Of a DNA stretch of 59,403 nucleotides, positions 17,613 to 28,396 are shown in pieces. The stretch lies in the NCBI GenBank assembly GCA_030527885.1, contig JAUMZY010000010.1, positions 1-59,403 of the forward strand, read 5' to 3'. The stretch comes from Corynebacterium sp. (GTDB lineage Bacteria > Actinomycetota > Actinomycetes > Mycobacteriales > Mycobacteriaceae). A program made the translations under genes and the position numbers. Each line of letters begins with the position of its first letter. The first letter of the stretch is position 1. The notes under the pieces are model-generated. The model made no database searches, was not told the DNA's origin, and saw nothing but the letters and a program-made list of their open reading frames with translations.

Positions 17613-18737
17613 TTATTTCCGGGGGCGTTTTGTATTACTTCGTACACCTAATAATACATCTTCCCAGTGGGGTGTTACTGCTTTGCGACGCCGCCGTGAC
17701 TGGGGTGCTGGTAGTGGGTTATCTATGGCTTTACCAGTGGTTTCTTCGGCTTGGGGGGTGGTGGTGTCGGTGGGGGTTTGTTGGTGTTCGGGGGTTACCA
17801 TGTCATCGGTGACGACTGGGATGGGTGAGGTGATGGCAGAGAGGTTGCGTACTGGTTGGACGAAGTTGGGGTCAATGAGTTCGGCGGCTAGGCCGTTGCG
17901 TGCGACTGCGGTGGCACTGGAGGTGCCTTGTCGGTGGTAGGACCATTCGGCTACGTTTTCAGCGATGTCGGTGGTCCAGGTGACGGTTACTACCCATTGG
18001 CCAGTGGGGTCGCGGTAGGTGTCCCAGGTGGAATTGGCGAGGTCGAGGCCGCGGGCGGTGAAGACGGTGGCGAGTATTTCCCATAGTGTGAGTTTGGCGG
18101 GGCCGTCGTCGCGTACGGGGTGGGCGCGTTTTGCCATTTCTGCTTTTTGGGAGCGTTCTAGGAGTACGGGGTGTGCGTAGCTTTCGATGCGGGATTCGGG
18201 TACGTCGTTGTCGGCGGCGATTTCTGCTGTGCTGGCGCCGCCCCGGATTCGTTCTTGGATTTCCCGTGGCGTCATTTTTAGGGGTGCGGAGAGGCGGGGG
18301 TCGACGTCGCGTAGGTTGCTGCGGGGGAGTTCTACTGGTTGGGGGGTGTGGTTGATGCTGGCGGAATATGCTGCGGTGATGGGGGTGCTGGTGGCAAGCT
18401 GCGGGGTGTCGGTGGTGCCTGAGTCTGTTGACGTGGTGGTGGCCTCGTCGTCGGCTGGGGTGTCGGCGTTGGTGTCGTCGGCATCGTCGTTATCGTCAGC
18501 GGAGGCGGCGAGGTGTAGGGGTGCCAGGTAGCTTACTGATGAGCTGGTTTTTGGTTCATCGGTGGTGTCGTCGGCCGTGGTGTCGGTGGTGTCGGTTTGT
18601 CGCTCAGCGAGTTGGTCGCCCACGAGGGCGGTGCGGAGGTCATCGGTGACGACTAGGAAGAACTGCTCGTCGTCCTCGGTGCGCAGCACCAGTGAATCCC
18701 TAGTGGACTCGGCGGAGACCAAGAAGAGTTCCTTCAT
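17613..18737 (-). CDS. sepH: Septation protein SepH
   Basis: 374 residues. The N-terminal DUF3071 region (about 1-40, then 135-270) contains LRDVDPRLSAPLKMTPREIQ and a helix-turn-helix segment (STAEIAADNDVPESRIE). It also carries WEILATVFTARGLD, characteristic of SepH. In Streptomyces and mycobacteria SepH binds FtsZ and stimulates its assembly at division sites. An acidic Asp/Thr-rich insert at about 45-130 is species-specific. The C-terminus is a basic tail (SRRRRKAVTPHW), as expected for the FtsZ-contacting end. AAGGAG precedes the ATG. Confidence 0.9.
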   Translation of the reverse strand: MKELFLVSAESTRDSLVLRTEDDEQFFLVVTDDLRTALVGDQLAERQTDTTDTTADDTTDEPKTSSSVSYLAPLHLAASADDNDDADDTNADTPADDEATTTSTDSGTTDTPQLATSTPITAAYSASINHTPQPVELPRSNLRDVDPRLSAPLKMTPREIQERIRGGASTAEIAADNDVPESRIESYAHPVLLERSQKAEMAKRAHPVRDDGPAKLTLWEILATVFTARGLDLANSTWDTYRDPTGQWVVTVTWTTDIAENVAEWSYHRQGTSSATAVARNGLAAELIDPNFVQPVRNLSAITSPIPVVTDDMVTPEHQQTPTDTTTPQAEETTGKAIDNPLPAPQSRRRRKAVTPHWEDVLLGVRSNTKRPRK

Positions 18738-18890
18738 GTGTACACCAGCTCCTTAACAAATGGGGGTATGTCCGCAGTGACTATTTACCTACCATAACGC
18801 ACAAACGCACACATGCTTGGTTGAAAAACCCCATGAGTGCGTTTAAATGTAAAAACCTATTGCTAAGATGCTAATTTCAGGTGAAACTTC

Positions 18891-20761
<1,871 letters not shown>

Positions 20762-22054
20762 GTGGCTACCAATAACAAGAAGGCTGTACTCAATTACCCT
20801 GGCGGCGAATTCGAGATGGACATCATCGAATCCACCGAGGGCTACAACGGCGTGGCGCTGGGAAACATGTTGGCACAAACCAACCTGGTCACATTCGACC
20901 CTGGTTATGTCTCCACTGGTTCCACCGAGTCAAAAATCACCTACATTGATGGTGACAACGGCATTCTGCGTCACCGCGGCTACGACATCGCCGACCTGGC
21001 ACAACACGCAACCTTCAACGAAGTGTGTTACCTCCTCATCAAAGGCAAACTCCCCAACCAGCAAGAGCTGGAACAATTCAATACCGAAATTCGGCACCAC
21101 ACCCTCCTGGACGAAGACTTTAAAGCACAGTTCAAAATCTTCCCCCGCAATGCTCACCCCATGTCAGTTCTGGCATCTTCGGTGAACATTCTCTCCACCT
21201 ACTACCAGGACCAACTCGACCCCCTCGACGAGGACCAACTCGACAAAGCAACCGTACGATTGCTTGCCAAGGTGCCGATGCTCGCGGCTTACGCCTACCG
21301 CGCATCCAAGGGTGCTCCGTACATGTACCCGGACAATGCCCTCAACGCCCGCGAAAACTTCCTGCGCATGATGTTCGGCTACCCAACCGAACCGTACCAA
21401 GTGGACAAAGTGGTATCCAAGGCCCTCGATAAGCTGCTCATCCTGCACGCCGACCACGAACAAAACTGCTCCACCTCCACGGTGCGCATGATCGGTTCCG
21501 CCCAAGCCAACATGTTCGTTGCCGTCGCCGGCGGCATCAACGCCCTCTCCGGCCCCCTCCACGGTGGCGCCAACCAGGCCGTTTTGGAAATGCTGGAAGA
21601 AATTCAGAAGAACGGCGGTGACGCCACCGACTTCATGAACCGCGTCAAGAACAAGGAAAAAGGCGTACGCCTCATGGGCTTCGGTCACCGCGTGTACAAG
21701 AACTACGACCCACGCGCCGCCATCGTCAAAGACACCGCCCACGAAATCCTCGACCACATCGGCGGCGACCACCTGCTGGACCTGGCCATGAAGCTTGAAG
21801 AAATCGCCCTCAACGACGATTACTTCATCTCCCGCAAGCTCTACCCCAACGTAGACTTCTACACCGGTCTCATCTACCGGGCCATGGGGTTCCCCACCGA
21901 TTTCTTCACCGTACTCTTCGCCATCGGCCGACTCCCCGGCTGGATCGCCCAATACCGCGAGCAACTGGCAACCACCACCAAGATCAACCGGCCCCGCCAG
22001 ATCTACACCGGTGAAACCCACCGCTCCGTCATCCCACGTTCCGAACGGGACTAA
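20762..22054 (+). CDS. gltA: Citrate synthase
   Basis: 430 residues, type II citrate synthase. Catalytic residues are visible: His in GPLHGGANQAVL, His in GFGHRVYKNYDPRA, and Asp in FPTDFFTVLFAIGR. It condenses oxaloacetate and acetyl-CoA at the entry of the TCA cycle. The start is GTG 20762 behind a strong AGGAAAGGG site. A terminator-like hairpin follows at 22126. In C. glutamicum the gene is controlled by RamA/RamB and GlxR; the 734-bp upstream region leaves room for such sites, but I could not pick out a perfect one. Confidence 0.97.
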   Translation: MATNNKKAVLNYPGGEFEMDIIESTEGYNGVALGNMLAQTNLVTFDPGYVSTGSTESKITYIDGDNGILRHRGYDIADLAQHATFNEVCYLLIKGKLPNQQELEQFNTEIRHHTLLDEDFKAQFKIFPRNAHPMSVLASSVNILSTYYQDQLDPLDEDQLDKATVRLLAKVPMLAAYAYRASKGAPYMYPDNALNARENFLRMMFGYPTEPYQVDKVVSKALDKLLILHADHEQNCSTSTVRMIGSAQANMFVAVAGGINALSGPLHGGANQAVLEMLEEIQKNGGDATDFMNRVKNKEKGVRLMGFGHRVYKNYDPRAAIVKDTAHEILDHIGGDHLLDLAMKLEEIALNDDYFISRKLYPNVDFYTGLIYRAMGFPTDFFTVLFAIGRLPGWIAQYREQLATTTKINRPRQIYTGETHRSVIPRSERD

Positions 22055-22125
22055 ACCCTACCGACCAATAACCAGAATGAGTGCAGGATTTACACGAACA
22101 TGGTAGGTATGAGCTGCACAATAAA

Positions 22126-22180
22126 GCCGGTTACGGTATGACCCACTACAATAGTGAGGGAGTTCCGTAACCGGCTCTTT
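22126..22180 (+). terminator. gltA terminator hairpin
   Basis: GCCGGTTACGG at 22126-22136 pairs perfectly with CCGTAACCGGC at 22165-22175 over a 28-nt loop, followed by TCTTTCT. It lies 72 bp past the gltA stop and 51 bp before fkpA. Confidence 0.65.
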
Positions 22181-22230
22181 CTATCGGTTATACCAACCAA
22201 TCATTAATCCAATAAGGAGTTTGACCCCTC

Positions 22231-22590
22231 ATGGAGAAGCCAGTAATTGAACTGCCAACCGGCCCCAAACCGGAAGATGTCGTCATCACTGACATCAACA
22301 TTGGCGATGGCGAAGAAGCTCAATCCAACGGCATGGTTAAAGTTCACTACGTTGGTGTCGATTTCGATTCCGGACAGGAGTTCGACTCTTCCTGGGACCG
22401 CGGTGAACCCATCGAATTCCCCCTCTCCAACCTCATCGCAGGCTGGCAAGAAGGAATCGTCGGCATGAAAGTTGGCGGCCGCCGCCAACTCGTCATCCCC
22501 CCAGAAGCAGCCTACGGCCCCGTAGGCGGCGGACACCCCCTATCAGGACGCACCCTCGTTTTCGTCATTGACCTCTTGGGTGTCAGCTAA
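22231..22590 (+). CDS. fkpA: FKBP-type peptidyl-prolyl isomerase
   Basis: A 119-residue single FKBP domain without signal peptide. It contains VHYVGVDFDSGQEFDSSWDRG, IAGWQEGIVGMKVGGRR and IPPEAAYG, including the active-site aromatic residues. It speeds proline cis-trans isomerisation in the cytoplasm. AAGGAG lies 11 nt before the ATG. Location directly after gltA is conserved in C. glutamicum. Despite the symbol it is not the periplasmic enterobacterial FkpA. Confidence 0.92.
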   Translation: MEKPVIELPTGPKPEDVVITDINIGDGEEAQSNGMVKVHYVGVDFDSGQEFDSSWDRGEPIEFPLSNLIAGWQEGIVGMKVGGRRQLVIPPEAAYGPVGGGHPLSGRTLVFVIDLLGVS

Positions 22591-22602
22591 AACCCACTCA
22601 CA

Positions 22603-22635
22603 ATCCCCACGCCCACCGGCCGTGGGGATTTTTTG
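22603..22635. terminator. Convergent terminator of fkpA and accDA
   Basis: ATCCCCACG pairs with CGTGGGGAT around a 9-nt loop, followed by TTTTTT on the plus strand. It lies 12 bp past the fkpA stop and between two convergent genes. Confidence 0.9.
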
Positions 22636-22664
22636 CTGCCCACCCACGCCAAAACCCAAAATAC

Positions 22665-24167
22665 CTACCCCAACACATCAGCCAACCGCTCATAATGCCG
22701 AAACCGCTGCTCTCGGCCCAACCGCTGCGGCGCATTCTCCAACTCCCACAACGAATAGCCAATATGTTCGATCACTCGGGAAATGAACGCCACCGGCTCC
22801 ACGTCCGCACTCGGTAACTCCGGAATAACCTCATCAATAATCCCCGTCGCCAACAACGCCGCCGCCGATACCCCCTGCGCTTCCATCATTTCTGGCGCAT
22901 GAGTAGTGTCCCGATAAATAATCGCCGACGCCCCCTCCGGCGGTAACGGCGACAACCACCCACACGCAGCCGCCAACACCTTATCCGCCGGCAACATCGC
23001 CAACGCACCACCACCGCAACCCTGACCCAAAATCACCGACACCGTGGGAACATCAACGTCGACAAGCTCACCCAACGTACGCGCAATCGACCGCGCCAAC
23101 CCCTGCTCCTCCGCAGCCGCCGACAACTCCGCCCCAGGCGTATCAATGATCGACACCAACGGAATCTGCAACGAATGCGCCAACGCAATGCCGCGCCGGG
23201 CAAACCGCAATGCCGCCGGCCCCAATTCAGTACTAGCGTGCGGCGGCTGATGCCGGCGATCCTGTCCAATGATGACAACCGGCTGGTCCGCAATCCGCGC
23301 CAACACCACCTTGATGGCGGGGGAGGTGTGGCCATCATCAGTACCGGACAATTCGATCACATTATCGGACCCCAAAGCGGCCAAAAACTCCCGCAGACCA
23401 GGGCGATCAGCCCGGCGTGTCGCCAGAATACTATCCCAAGCATGCTGCTTGGGGGTCTGCTCAACCGGGGAGAGCGGGGGCTTGCTGGTGGCAGAAGGAG
23501 TTAACAATACGTTGGTGATTTTTCGTACAGCCATTCGTAATTGCCGAGGTGAAATGACGCCATCTATGACGCCTTGGTGCGCGAGATGCTCACCGCGTTG
23601 GACACCCTCGGGAATGGTCGTGCCGGTGGTGAGCTCCACAACGCGGGGGCCGAGGAAGCCCAGGAGCGCGTTGGGCTCGGCAAACGTGAGGTGCCCGGCG
23701 GAACCCCAGGAGGCGAAGACGCCACCAGTAGTGGGATTGCGCAGGTAGACGAGGAAGGGGAGGTGAGCATCTTTGTGCCGGTAGACGGCAGTGGTGATGG
23801 ACACCATGAGGGCGAAAGCGGGGGTGCCTTCCTGCATGCGGGTGCCGCCGGAGGCTGGGGAGATGAGGAGGGGGAGTTTTTCGGCAGTCGCACGGTGAAT
23901 AGCATCAATGATGCGGCGAGCGGTGGCGGCACCAATGGAACCCCCGAGGAAGCGAAATTCGCTCAGAACGAAGGCGACGCGGGTGCCAAAAACCTGCCCC
24001 TCACCAGTGACAACCGCCTCATCAACGCCGGATTTTTCGCGGGCGCGGTGGAGGGCTTGCTGGTATTCGGTGCTGATGTTGGTGTAGTGGGGTGGGGCGC
24101 CCCAGGAGCGGAAGGTGTCGGGGTCGAGGATTTCGGTGATGAGTTGGTGGGCGGAGATGTGAGTCAT
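22665..24167 (-). CDS. accDA: Acyl-CoA carboxylase carboxyltransferase, fused beta-alpha
   Basis: 500 residues carrying both halves of acetyl-CoA carboxylase carboxyltransferase. The beta-like half (about 30-240) has SPASGGTRMQEG and GGVFASWGSAGH; the alpha-like half (about 250-480) has DTPGAELSAAAEEQG and GQGCGGGALAM. The zinc-ribbon Cys4 motif of AccD is absent. The gene corresponds to C. glutamicum accDA next to fkpA, an accessory carboxylase gene whose substrate is not certain. It is monocistronic and ends at the shared terminator. Confidence 0.9.
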   Translation of the reverse strand: MTHISAHQLITEILDPDTFRSWGAPPHYTNISTEYQQALHRAREKSGVDEAVVTGEGQVFGTRVAFVLSEFRFLGGSIGAATARRIIDAIHRATAEKLPLLISPASGGTRMQEGTPAFALMVSITTAVYRHKDAHLPFLVYLRNPTTGGVFASWGSAGHLTFAEPNALLGFLGPRVVELTTGTTIPEGVQRGEHLAHQGVIDGVISPRQLRMAVRKITNVLLTPSATSKPPLSPVEQTPKQHAWDSILATRRADRPGLREFLAALGSDNVIELSGTDDGHTSPAIKVVLARIADQPVVIIGQDRRHQPPHASTELGPAALRFARRGIALAHSLQIPLVSIIDTPGAELSAAAEEQGLARSIARTLGELVDVDVPTVSVILGQGCGGGALAMLPADKVLAAACGWLSPLPPEGASAIIYRDTTHAPEMMEAQGVSAAALLATGIIDEVIPELPSADVEPVAFISRVIEHIGYSLWELENAPQRLGREQRFRHYERLADVLG

Positions 24168-24258
24168 GGTCTAAACCCTAATTGTGGCACCACCCCTGTT
24201 GGGATTTTTTGGAAGCAATTGCCCACTTTTAGTCACAAAAAGGGGTAAAAAGAAGGGT

Positions 24259-25131
24259 ATGTCTGAAAAGTATGTTCCTTCTTTTGTCCTTAATGATGGC
24301 ACCGAGATGCCGGCTATTGGTTTTGGTACGTGGAAGCTGCGGGGTGATGATGCATTAGCTGCCGTCCGCAGTGCTATTGATAATGGCTATCGGCATATTG
24401 ATACCGCGGCGATTTACCAGAATGAAGTAGAGGTGGGCAAAGCCATCAAGGATGCCATCACGGCCGGTGACGTGAGCCGGGAGGACCTGTTTATCACCTC
24501 GAAGGTCTGGAATGACCAGCAGGCGAACCATCAGGTGCAAGAGGCTTTCCAGGCTTCGCTGCGGAATCTGGGCCTGGATTACCTGGATTGCTTTATGATT
24601 CATTGGCCATGGCCCCAGGCGGGGCGGTATGTGGAACGGTTCGCCGCGCTGAGCACCCTGCAGGGGTTAGGGGTTTTGCAGTCAGTGGCGGTGGCCAACT
24701 TTAACGGGGCACAGTTGCAGGAATTGCGGGACAAAACGGATATTGTGCCGGCGATTAACCAGGTGGAGCTGCACCCAGGGTTTTCGCAACCGGAATTGCG
24801 GGCAGTGCACGCGGAATTAGGGGTGCTGACTGAGGCCTGGTCGCCGCTGGCACAGGGCGACGTGGGCAAATCAGAAGTGCTCATTGGTATCGCTGATAAG
24901 TATGGGGTGACGCCGGCGCAGGTGGCGTTGCGGTGGATTTACCAACTGGGGGCTTCATCCGTGCCGAAGTCGGGGACGCCGACGCGGCAGGTGGAGAATA
25001 TTTTGATCTTCGATTTTGAACTGTCCGAAGCAGAGATGACACAGATTACCGCGTTGGATGATGCGCCGGGTGGCGGCCGGTTGTATGCGGATCCGGATAC
25101 GTTCCCGGGCGAGTTGACGGACCAGAAGTAA
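24259..25131 (+). CDS. Aldo/keto reductase
   Basis: 290 residues, an AKR5-like enzyme of the 2,5-diketogluconate reductase group. The catalytic tetrad Asp48, Tyr53, Lys82 and His115 is complete (HIDTAAIYQNE, ITSKVW, HWPWP). The NADPH-binding end has VPKSGTPTRQVEN. It reduces aldehydes or ketones with NADPH; the substrate is unknown. The motif usually reading GVSNF is changed to AVANF. ATG 24259 is preceded by AGAAGGG; an upstream in-frame start at 24184 lacks a site. Divergent from accDA. Confidence 0.9.
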   Translation: MSEKYVPSFVLNDGTEMPAIGFGTWKLRGDDALAAVRSAIDNGYRHIDTAAIYQNEVEVGKAIKDAITAGDVSREDLFITSKVWNDQQANHQVQEAFQASLRNLGLDYLDCFMIHWPWPQAGRYVERFAALSTLQGLGVLQSVAVANFNGAQLQELRDKTDIVPAINQVELHPGFSQPELRAVHAELGVLTEAWSPLAQGDVGKSEVLIGIADKYGVTPAQVALRWIYQLGASSVPKSGTPTRQVENILIFDFELSEAEMTQITALDDAPGGGRLYADPDTFPGELTDQK

Positions 25132-25145
25132 CATAATTTTTCTTG

Positions 25146-25176
25146 CCTCACCAGCGTGATTACTGGTGGGGTTTTG
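25146..25176 (+). terminator. Terminator after the aldo/keto reductase
   Basis: CCTCACCAG at 25146-25154 pairs with CTGGTGGGG at 25163-25171 and is followed by TTTTG. It lies 15 bp past the stop codon. Confidence 0.85.
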
Positions 25177-25195
25177 TTAGGGATAAGGGGTTATC

Positions 25196-25960
25196 ATGAC
25201 TGCTCTTGCGGCACCGGTGGTGTGCGAACTTCACGATGGGGTGAAGGTGATTAGGTTGAATCGGCCGGCGAAGCGGAATGCGTTGACGGCGGATATGTGC
25301 CGGATGATTGCGAGTGAGTTGCCGGCGGCTGATGCGGCTCCGTCTGCGGTGCGGGCGGTGTTGCTCGCTGGGCAGGGGCCGGCATTTTGCGCGGGCGCGG
25401 ATTTGGGTTCCGGTGCGGAATCGGGGGTGTATGGTTCGGAGTTTCATACGGCGTTGTTTGGGTTGCTTCAGGCGATTGTGGCTACGCCGGTGCCGGTGAT
25501 TGCGGATATTCAGGGGCCGGCGGTGGGGGCGGGGACGCAGGTGGCGTTGGCGTGTGATGTGCGGTTGGCGGGGCCGAAGGCGTGGTTTGGGGTGCCGGCG
25601 GCCGCGCTGGGGTTTGCGTTGGATGGGTGGACGATTCAGCGGGCACAGAGTTTGTTGGGTGGGGCAGTGGCGCGGAATATGTTGCTGTCTAATCAGCGGG
25701 TGTCCGTGGAGCAGGCGAGTGCGGTGGGGTTCGTGATTCCGCAGTTGCCCGGGGAGGCGCTGGGGTTTGCGCAGGAGGTGGCTGGGTTGGCGCCGTTGGC
25801 GATGCAACAGCTGAAGGTGGCGTTGAATGAGCACGATTCTAGTTATCAGCTGGGGGCGCGGGCGCAGGAGCTTTTCGACGTGTGCTGGTCCAGTGCGGAT
25901 GCGCAGGAGGCGCGGCAGGCGCGCGTCGAAAAGCGAGCACCAGTCTTTCATGGCCGATGA
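25196..25960 (+). CDS. Enoyl-CoA hydratase/isomerase family protein
   Basis: 254 residues, crotonase fold. The LNRPAKRNALT start, GPAFCAGADLG oxyanion-hole segment and PVIADIQGPAVGAG are present. At the position of the usual catalytic Glu of hydratases (near the AxxFG segment after residue 120) the sequence is WFGVPAAALGFALDGW, as in non-canonical EchA6-like proteins, so classical hydratase activity is doubtful. AAGGGG precedes the ATG. Base composition is high in G on the plus strand. Two copies of the GCTTTTCGACG motif lie inverted in its last 100 bp (25870 and 25924). Confidence 0.88.
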   Translation: MTALAAPVVCELHDGVKVIRLNRPAKRNALTADMCRMIASELPAADAAPSAVRAVLLAGQGPAFCAGADLGSGAESGVYGSEFHTALFGLLQAIVATPVPVIADIQGPAVGAGTQVALACDVRLAGPKAWFGVPAAALGFALDGWTIQRAQSLLGGAVARNMLLSNQRVSVEQASAVGFVIPQLPGEALGFAQEVAGLAPLAMQQLKVALNEHDSSYQLGARAQELFDVCWSSADAQEARQARVEKRAPVFHGR

Positions 25961-25994
25961 TCGGACTTTATGGGCTTAGCGATATTGGTTTTAG

Positions 25995-26064
25995 TGGGGT
26001 GCGGGGGTGAAAACTAAATTCTTAATATGCCTGCTCATGCTAAAGTCTGGGGGTGATTTGGGGG
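25995..26064. promoter_or_regulatory. Tandem G-tract sites, possible RamA binding
   Basis: Four G tracts, TGGGGT (25995), CGGGGGT (26002), TGGGGGT (26048) and TGGGGGA (26059), precede the DUF485-mctC operon. The last two are spaced 11 bp, one helical turn. The corynebacterial acetate regulator RamA binds TG4-6 or the reverse, and mctC is a RamA target in C. glutamicum. The match is by pattern only. Confidence 0.45.
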
Positions 26065-26240
26065 AAATTCTAAAAGCGTTTTCTGCTTTTTAGGCGAAAG
26101 AGGTGTGAGTCGGGTAACTTAAAACTAGTGACTTGTATTACGTAATCATAATCACAATTTTTTAGGTGAGATTATCCCGTCACGAAAATCATTAAAACCC
26201 CAGTCTTTCGGCAACCGGAGATCAGAAAGCGAGAATCTTC

Positions 26241-26579
26241 ATGAGTGTTACCGACACAAGCCAACGGCGACAGCCTAGTCCACAAGAATTCAGGGACATG
26301 CAGCAAAGCCCGCAATTTGCGAAGCTGCGCAAAACGTATCGTAGTTTTACGTTCCCCATGTCCATTGCCTTCTTCGTTTGGTACATCATCTACGTCTTAA
26401 CTGCGGTGTACGCACCGGCTTTCATGGCGCAACCAGTCATTGGTTCGCTCAATGTTGGCGTAATGTTCGGCCTGGCACAGTTTGTCACAACATTCCTCAT
26501 TACCTGGATTTATATTCGTTACGCCAACCGTAATATCGAGCCCCAAGCGGCAGCGATTCGCAAAGAGATGGAAGGGTAA
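26241..26579 (+). CDS. DUF485 membrane protein
   Basis: 112 residues with two membrane segments (about 38-58 and 72-92) and the family motif YRSFTFPMSIAFFVWY. DUF485 proteins are encoded directly before acetate/monocarboxylate symporters across bacteria and probably help their assembly or function. It ends 12 bp before mctC, so the two form an operon, as cg0952-cg0953 in C. glutamicum. Confidence 0.92.
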   Translation: MSVTDTSQRRQPSPQEFRDMQQSPQFAKLRKTYRSFTFPMSIAFFVWYIIYVLTAVYAPAFMAQPVIGSLNVGVMFGLAQFVTTFLITWIYIRYANRNIEPQAAAIRKEMEG

Positions 26580-26591
26580 CAGGTAACAACA

Positions 26592-28238
26592 ATGACTGTC
26601 ACGACTCTCGCACAAAGCACCACAGAGAGCAACCCAATTCTCAACATTGCGGTCTTCCTCGCCTTCATTATTTTCACCATGACTGTGGTGATGCGGGCCG
26701 GCAAAACCACCAACAAAGCCACCGACTTCTACACCGGTGGTGGCTCGTTCTCTGGCCGCCAAAATGGCCTCGCCATTTCCGGTGACTACCTTTCCGCCGC
26801 CTCCTTCCTGGGAATCGTGGGCGCTATCGCCCTCAACGGCTACGATGGCTTCCTCTATTCCGTGGGTTTCTTCGTGGCCTGGCTGGTGGCACTGCTGCTT
26901 GTTGCTGAACCGCTGCGTAACGTCGGCCGGTTCACCATGGCTGACGTGTTGTCTTTCCGGTTGCGGCAAAAGCCCGTCCGTGTGGCTGCCGCCTTCGGCA
27001 CCCTCTTCGTGTCCCTTTTTTACCTCATTGCACAGATGGCTGGAGCCGGGTCCCTCGTGTCCGTGCTACTTGACTTGCATGACTCTACACAACAAGCCAT
27101 CGTCGTAGCCGTGGTGGGCGTCATCATGATCCTCTACGTGCTGCTCGGAGGCATGAAGGGCACCACCTACGTGCAAATGATCAAAGCCGTGCTGCTCGTC
27201 GGTGGTGTGACACTCATGACTATCTGGGTCTTCATCAAGATCAAGGGCGGCATGACCACTCTGTTTGATGGTGCTGTCGACACCCACAGCCTCTCCCAGT
27301 ACGCTGCGAAACACGGCTACGATCCAAGCAAGATCCTGGAACCAGGCTTGAAATACGGCAAGAGCGCACTCACCCGCCTGGACTTCGTCTCCCTGGGTAT
27401 CTCCTTGGTGTTGGGTACCGCTGGTTTGCCGCACGTGCTCATGCGCTTTTACACTGTGCCTACCGCAACCGAAGCCCGCAAGTCCGTGACCTGGGCTATC
27501 GTCCTTATCGGCGCCTTCTACCTCATGACCCTGGTGCTGGGCTACGGTGCTGCGGCCCTGGTCGGTCCGGACGCCATCAACGCAGCACCTGGTAAAGCCA
27601 ATGCCGCCGCACCACTGCTGGCTTTGCAACTAGGTGGACCTATTCTGATGGCCGCCATCTCCGCAGTTGCTTTCGCCACAGTGCTCGCTGTGGTGGCGGG
27701 CCTTGCCATCACCGCTGCCGCCTCCGTTGCACACGACATCTATAACGCAGTGCTCCGCGACGGCAAAGCCACCCCGGAAGAACAAGTGCGTGTGTCCCGC
27801 ACTACCGTGGTGGTCATCGGTATTATCGCCATCATCCTGGGCATTGTGGCCATGGGACAGAACGTGGCCTTCCTGGTGTCGCTGGCCTTCACCATCGCCG
27901 CCTCCGCGAACCTACCAACTATCCTGTTGTCCCTCTACTGGAAGCGTTTCAATACCACCGGTGCTGTGGTCTCCATGTACACCGGCCTGGTATCAGCCCT
28001 CGTGCTGATCATCTTCTCTCCAGCAGTCTCTGGATCGGCCAGCTCCATGCTGGGCGAGGGCATCAATTTCGCACTGTTCCCACTATCAAGCCCCGGCATC
28101 GTCTCTATCCCCCTTGCTTTCCTCGCAGGTTACCTAGGTACCATTTTCGGTAAGCCTGATAACTTCGATGACCTGCAAGCAGAGATGGAAGTCCGATCCC
28201 TGACCGGCGTGGGTGTGGAAGCAGCCGTCGACCACTAA
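26592..28238 (+). CDS. mctC: Monocarboxylate/sodium-solute symporter MctC
   Basis: 548 residues, SSS family, with 13 or so membrane segments. The conserved start KTTNKATDFYTGGGSFSGRQ and GISLVLGTAGLPHVLMRFYT are typical of ActP/MctC. In C. glutamicum MctC takes up pyruvate, acetate and propionate. It is the second gene of the DUF485 operon and is followed by a hairpin terminator at 28339. Confidence 0.93.
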   Translation: MTVTTLAQSTTESNPILNIAVFLAFIIFTMTVVMRAGKTTNKATDFYTGGGSFSGRQNGLAISGDYLSAASFLGIVGAIALNGYDGFLYSVGFFVAWLVALLLVAEPLRNVGRFTMADVLSFRLRQKPVRVAAAFGTLFVSLFYLIAQMAGAGSLVSVLLDLHDSTQQAIVVAVVGVIMILYVLLGGMKGTTYVQMIKAVLLVGGVTLMTIWVFIKIKGGMTTLFDGAVDTHSLSQYAAKHGYDPSKILEPGLKYGKSALTRLDFVSLGISLVLGTAGLPHVLMRFYTVPTATEARKSVTWAIVLIGAFYLMTLVLGYGAAALVGPDAINAAPGKANAAAPLLALQLGGPILMAAISAVAFATVLAVVAGLAITAAASVAHDIYNAVLRDGKATPEEQVRVSRTTVVVIGIIAIILGIVAMGQNVAFLVSLAFTIAASANLPTILLSLYWKRFNTTGAVVSMYTGLVSALVLIIFSPAVSGSASSMLGEGINFALFPLSSPGIVSIPLAFLAGYLGTIFGKPDNFDDLQAEMEVRSLTGVGVEAAVDH

Positions 28239-28338
28239 CCTGGAACGTCGACAAGCAAAAAGCGACAATAACGGCTAAGCCCACACCACCCACTTTAAGT
28301 GCACTAAATCTGCTAAATATCTAGTGAGCTGGGGTAAC

Positions 28339-28370
28339 AAAAATGCGTACTTTTGTAGTGCGCATTTTTT
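28339..28370 (+). terminator. mctC terminator
   Basis: AAAATGCG and TAC pair with GTA and CGCATTTT with a 3-nt bulge, followed by further T residues. It lies 100 bp past mctC and 27 bp before the next gene. Confidence 0.75.
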
Positions 28371-28396
28371 GTGCGTTCAGCGCTAGGATTTAGCGC

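Noticed and set aside
21164-22021. 285-codon minus-strand frame opposite gltA
   Set aside because: Shadow of citrate synthase, with Val/Gly/Glu bias and no ribosome site.
25160-25951. 263-codon minus-strand frame opposite the enoyl-CoA hydratase gene
   Set aside because: Extreme Arg/His/Pro content; the plus strand has a proper crotonase protein with a ribosome site.
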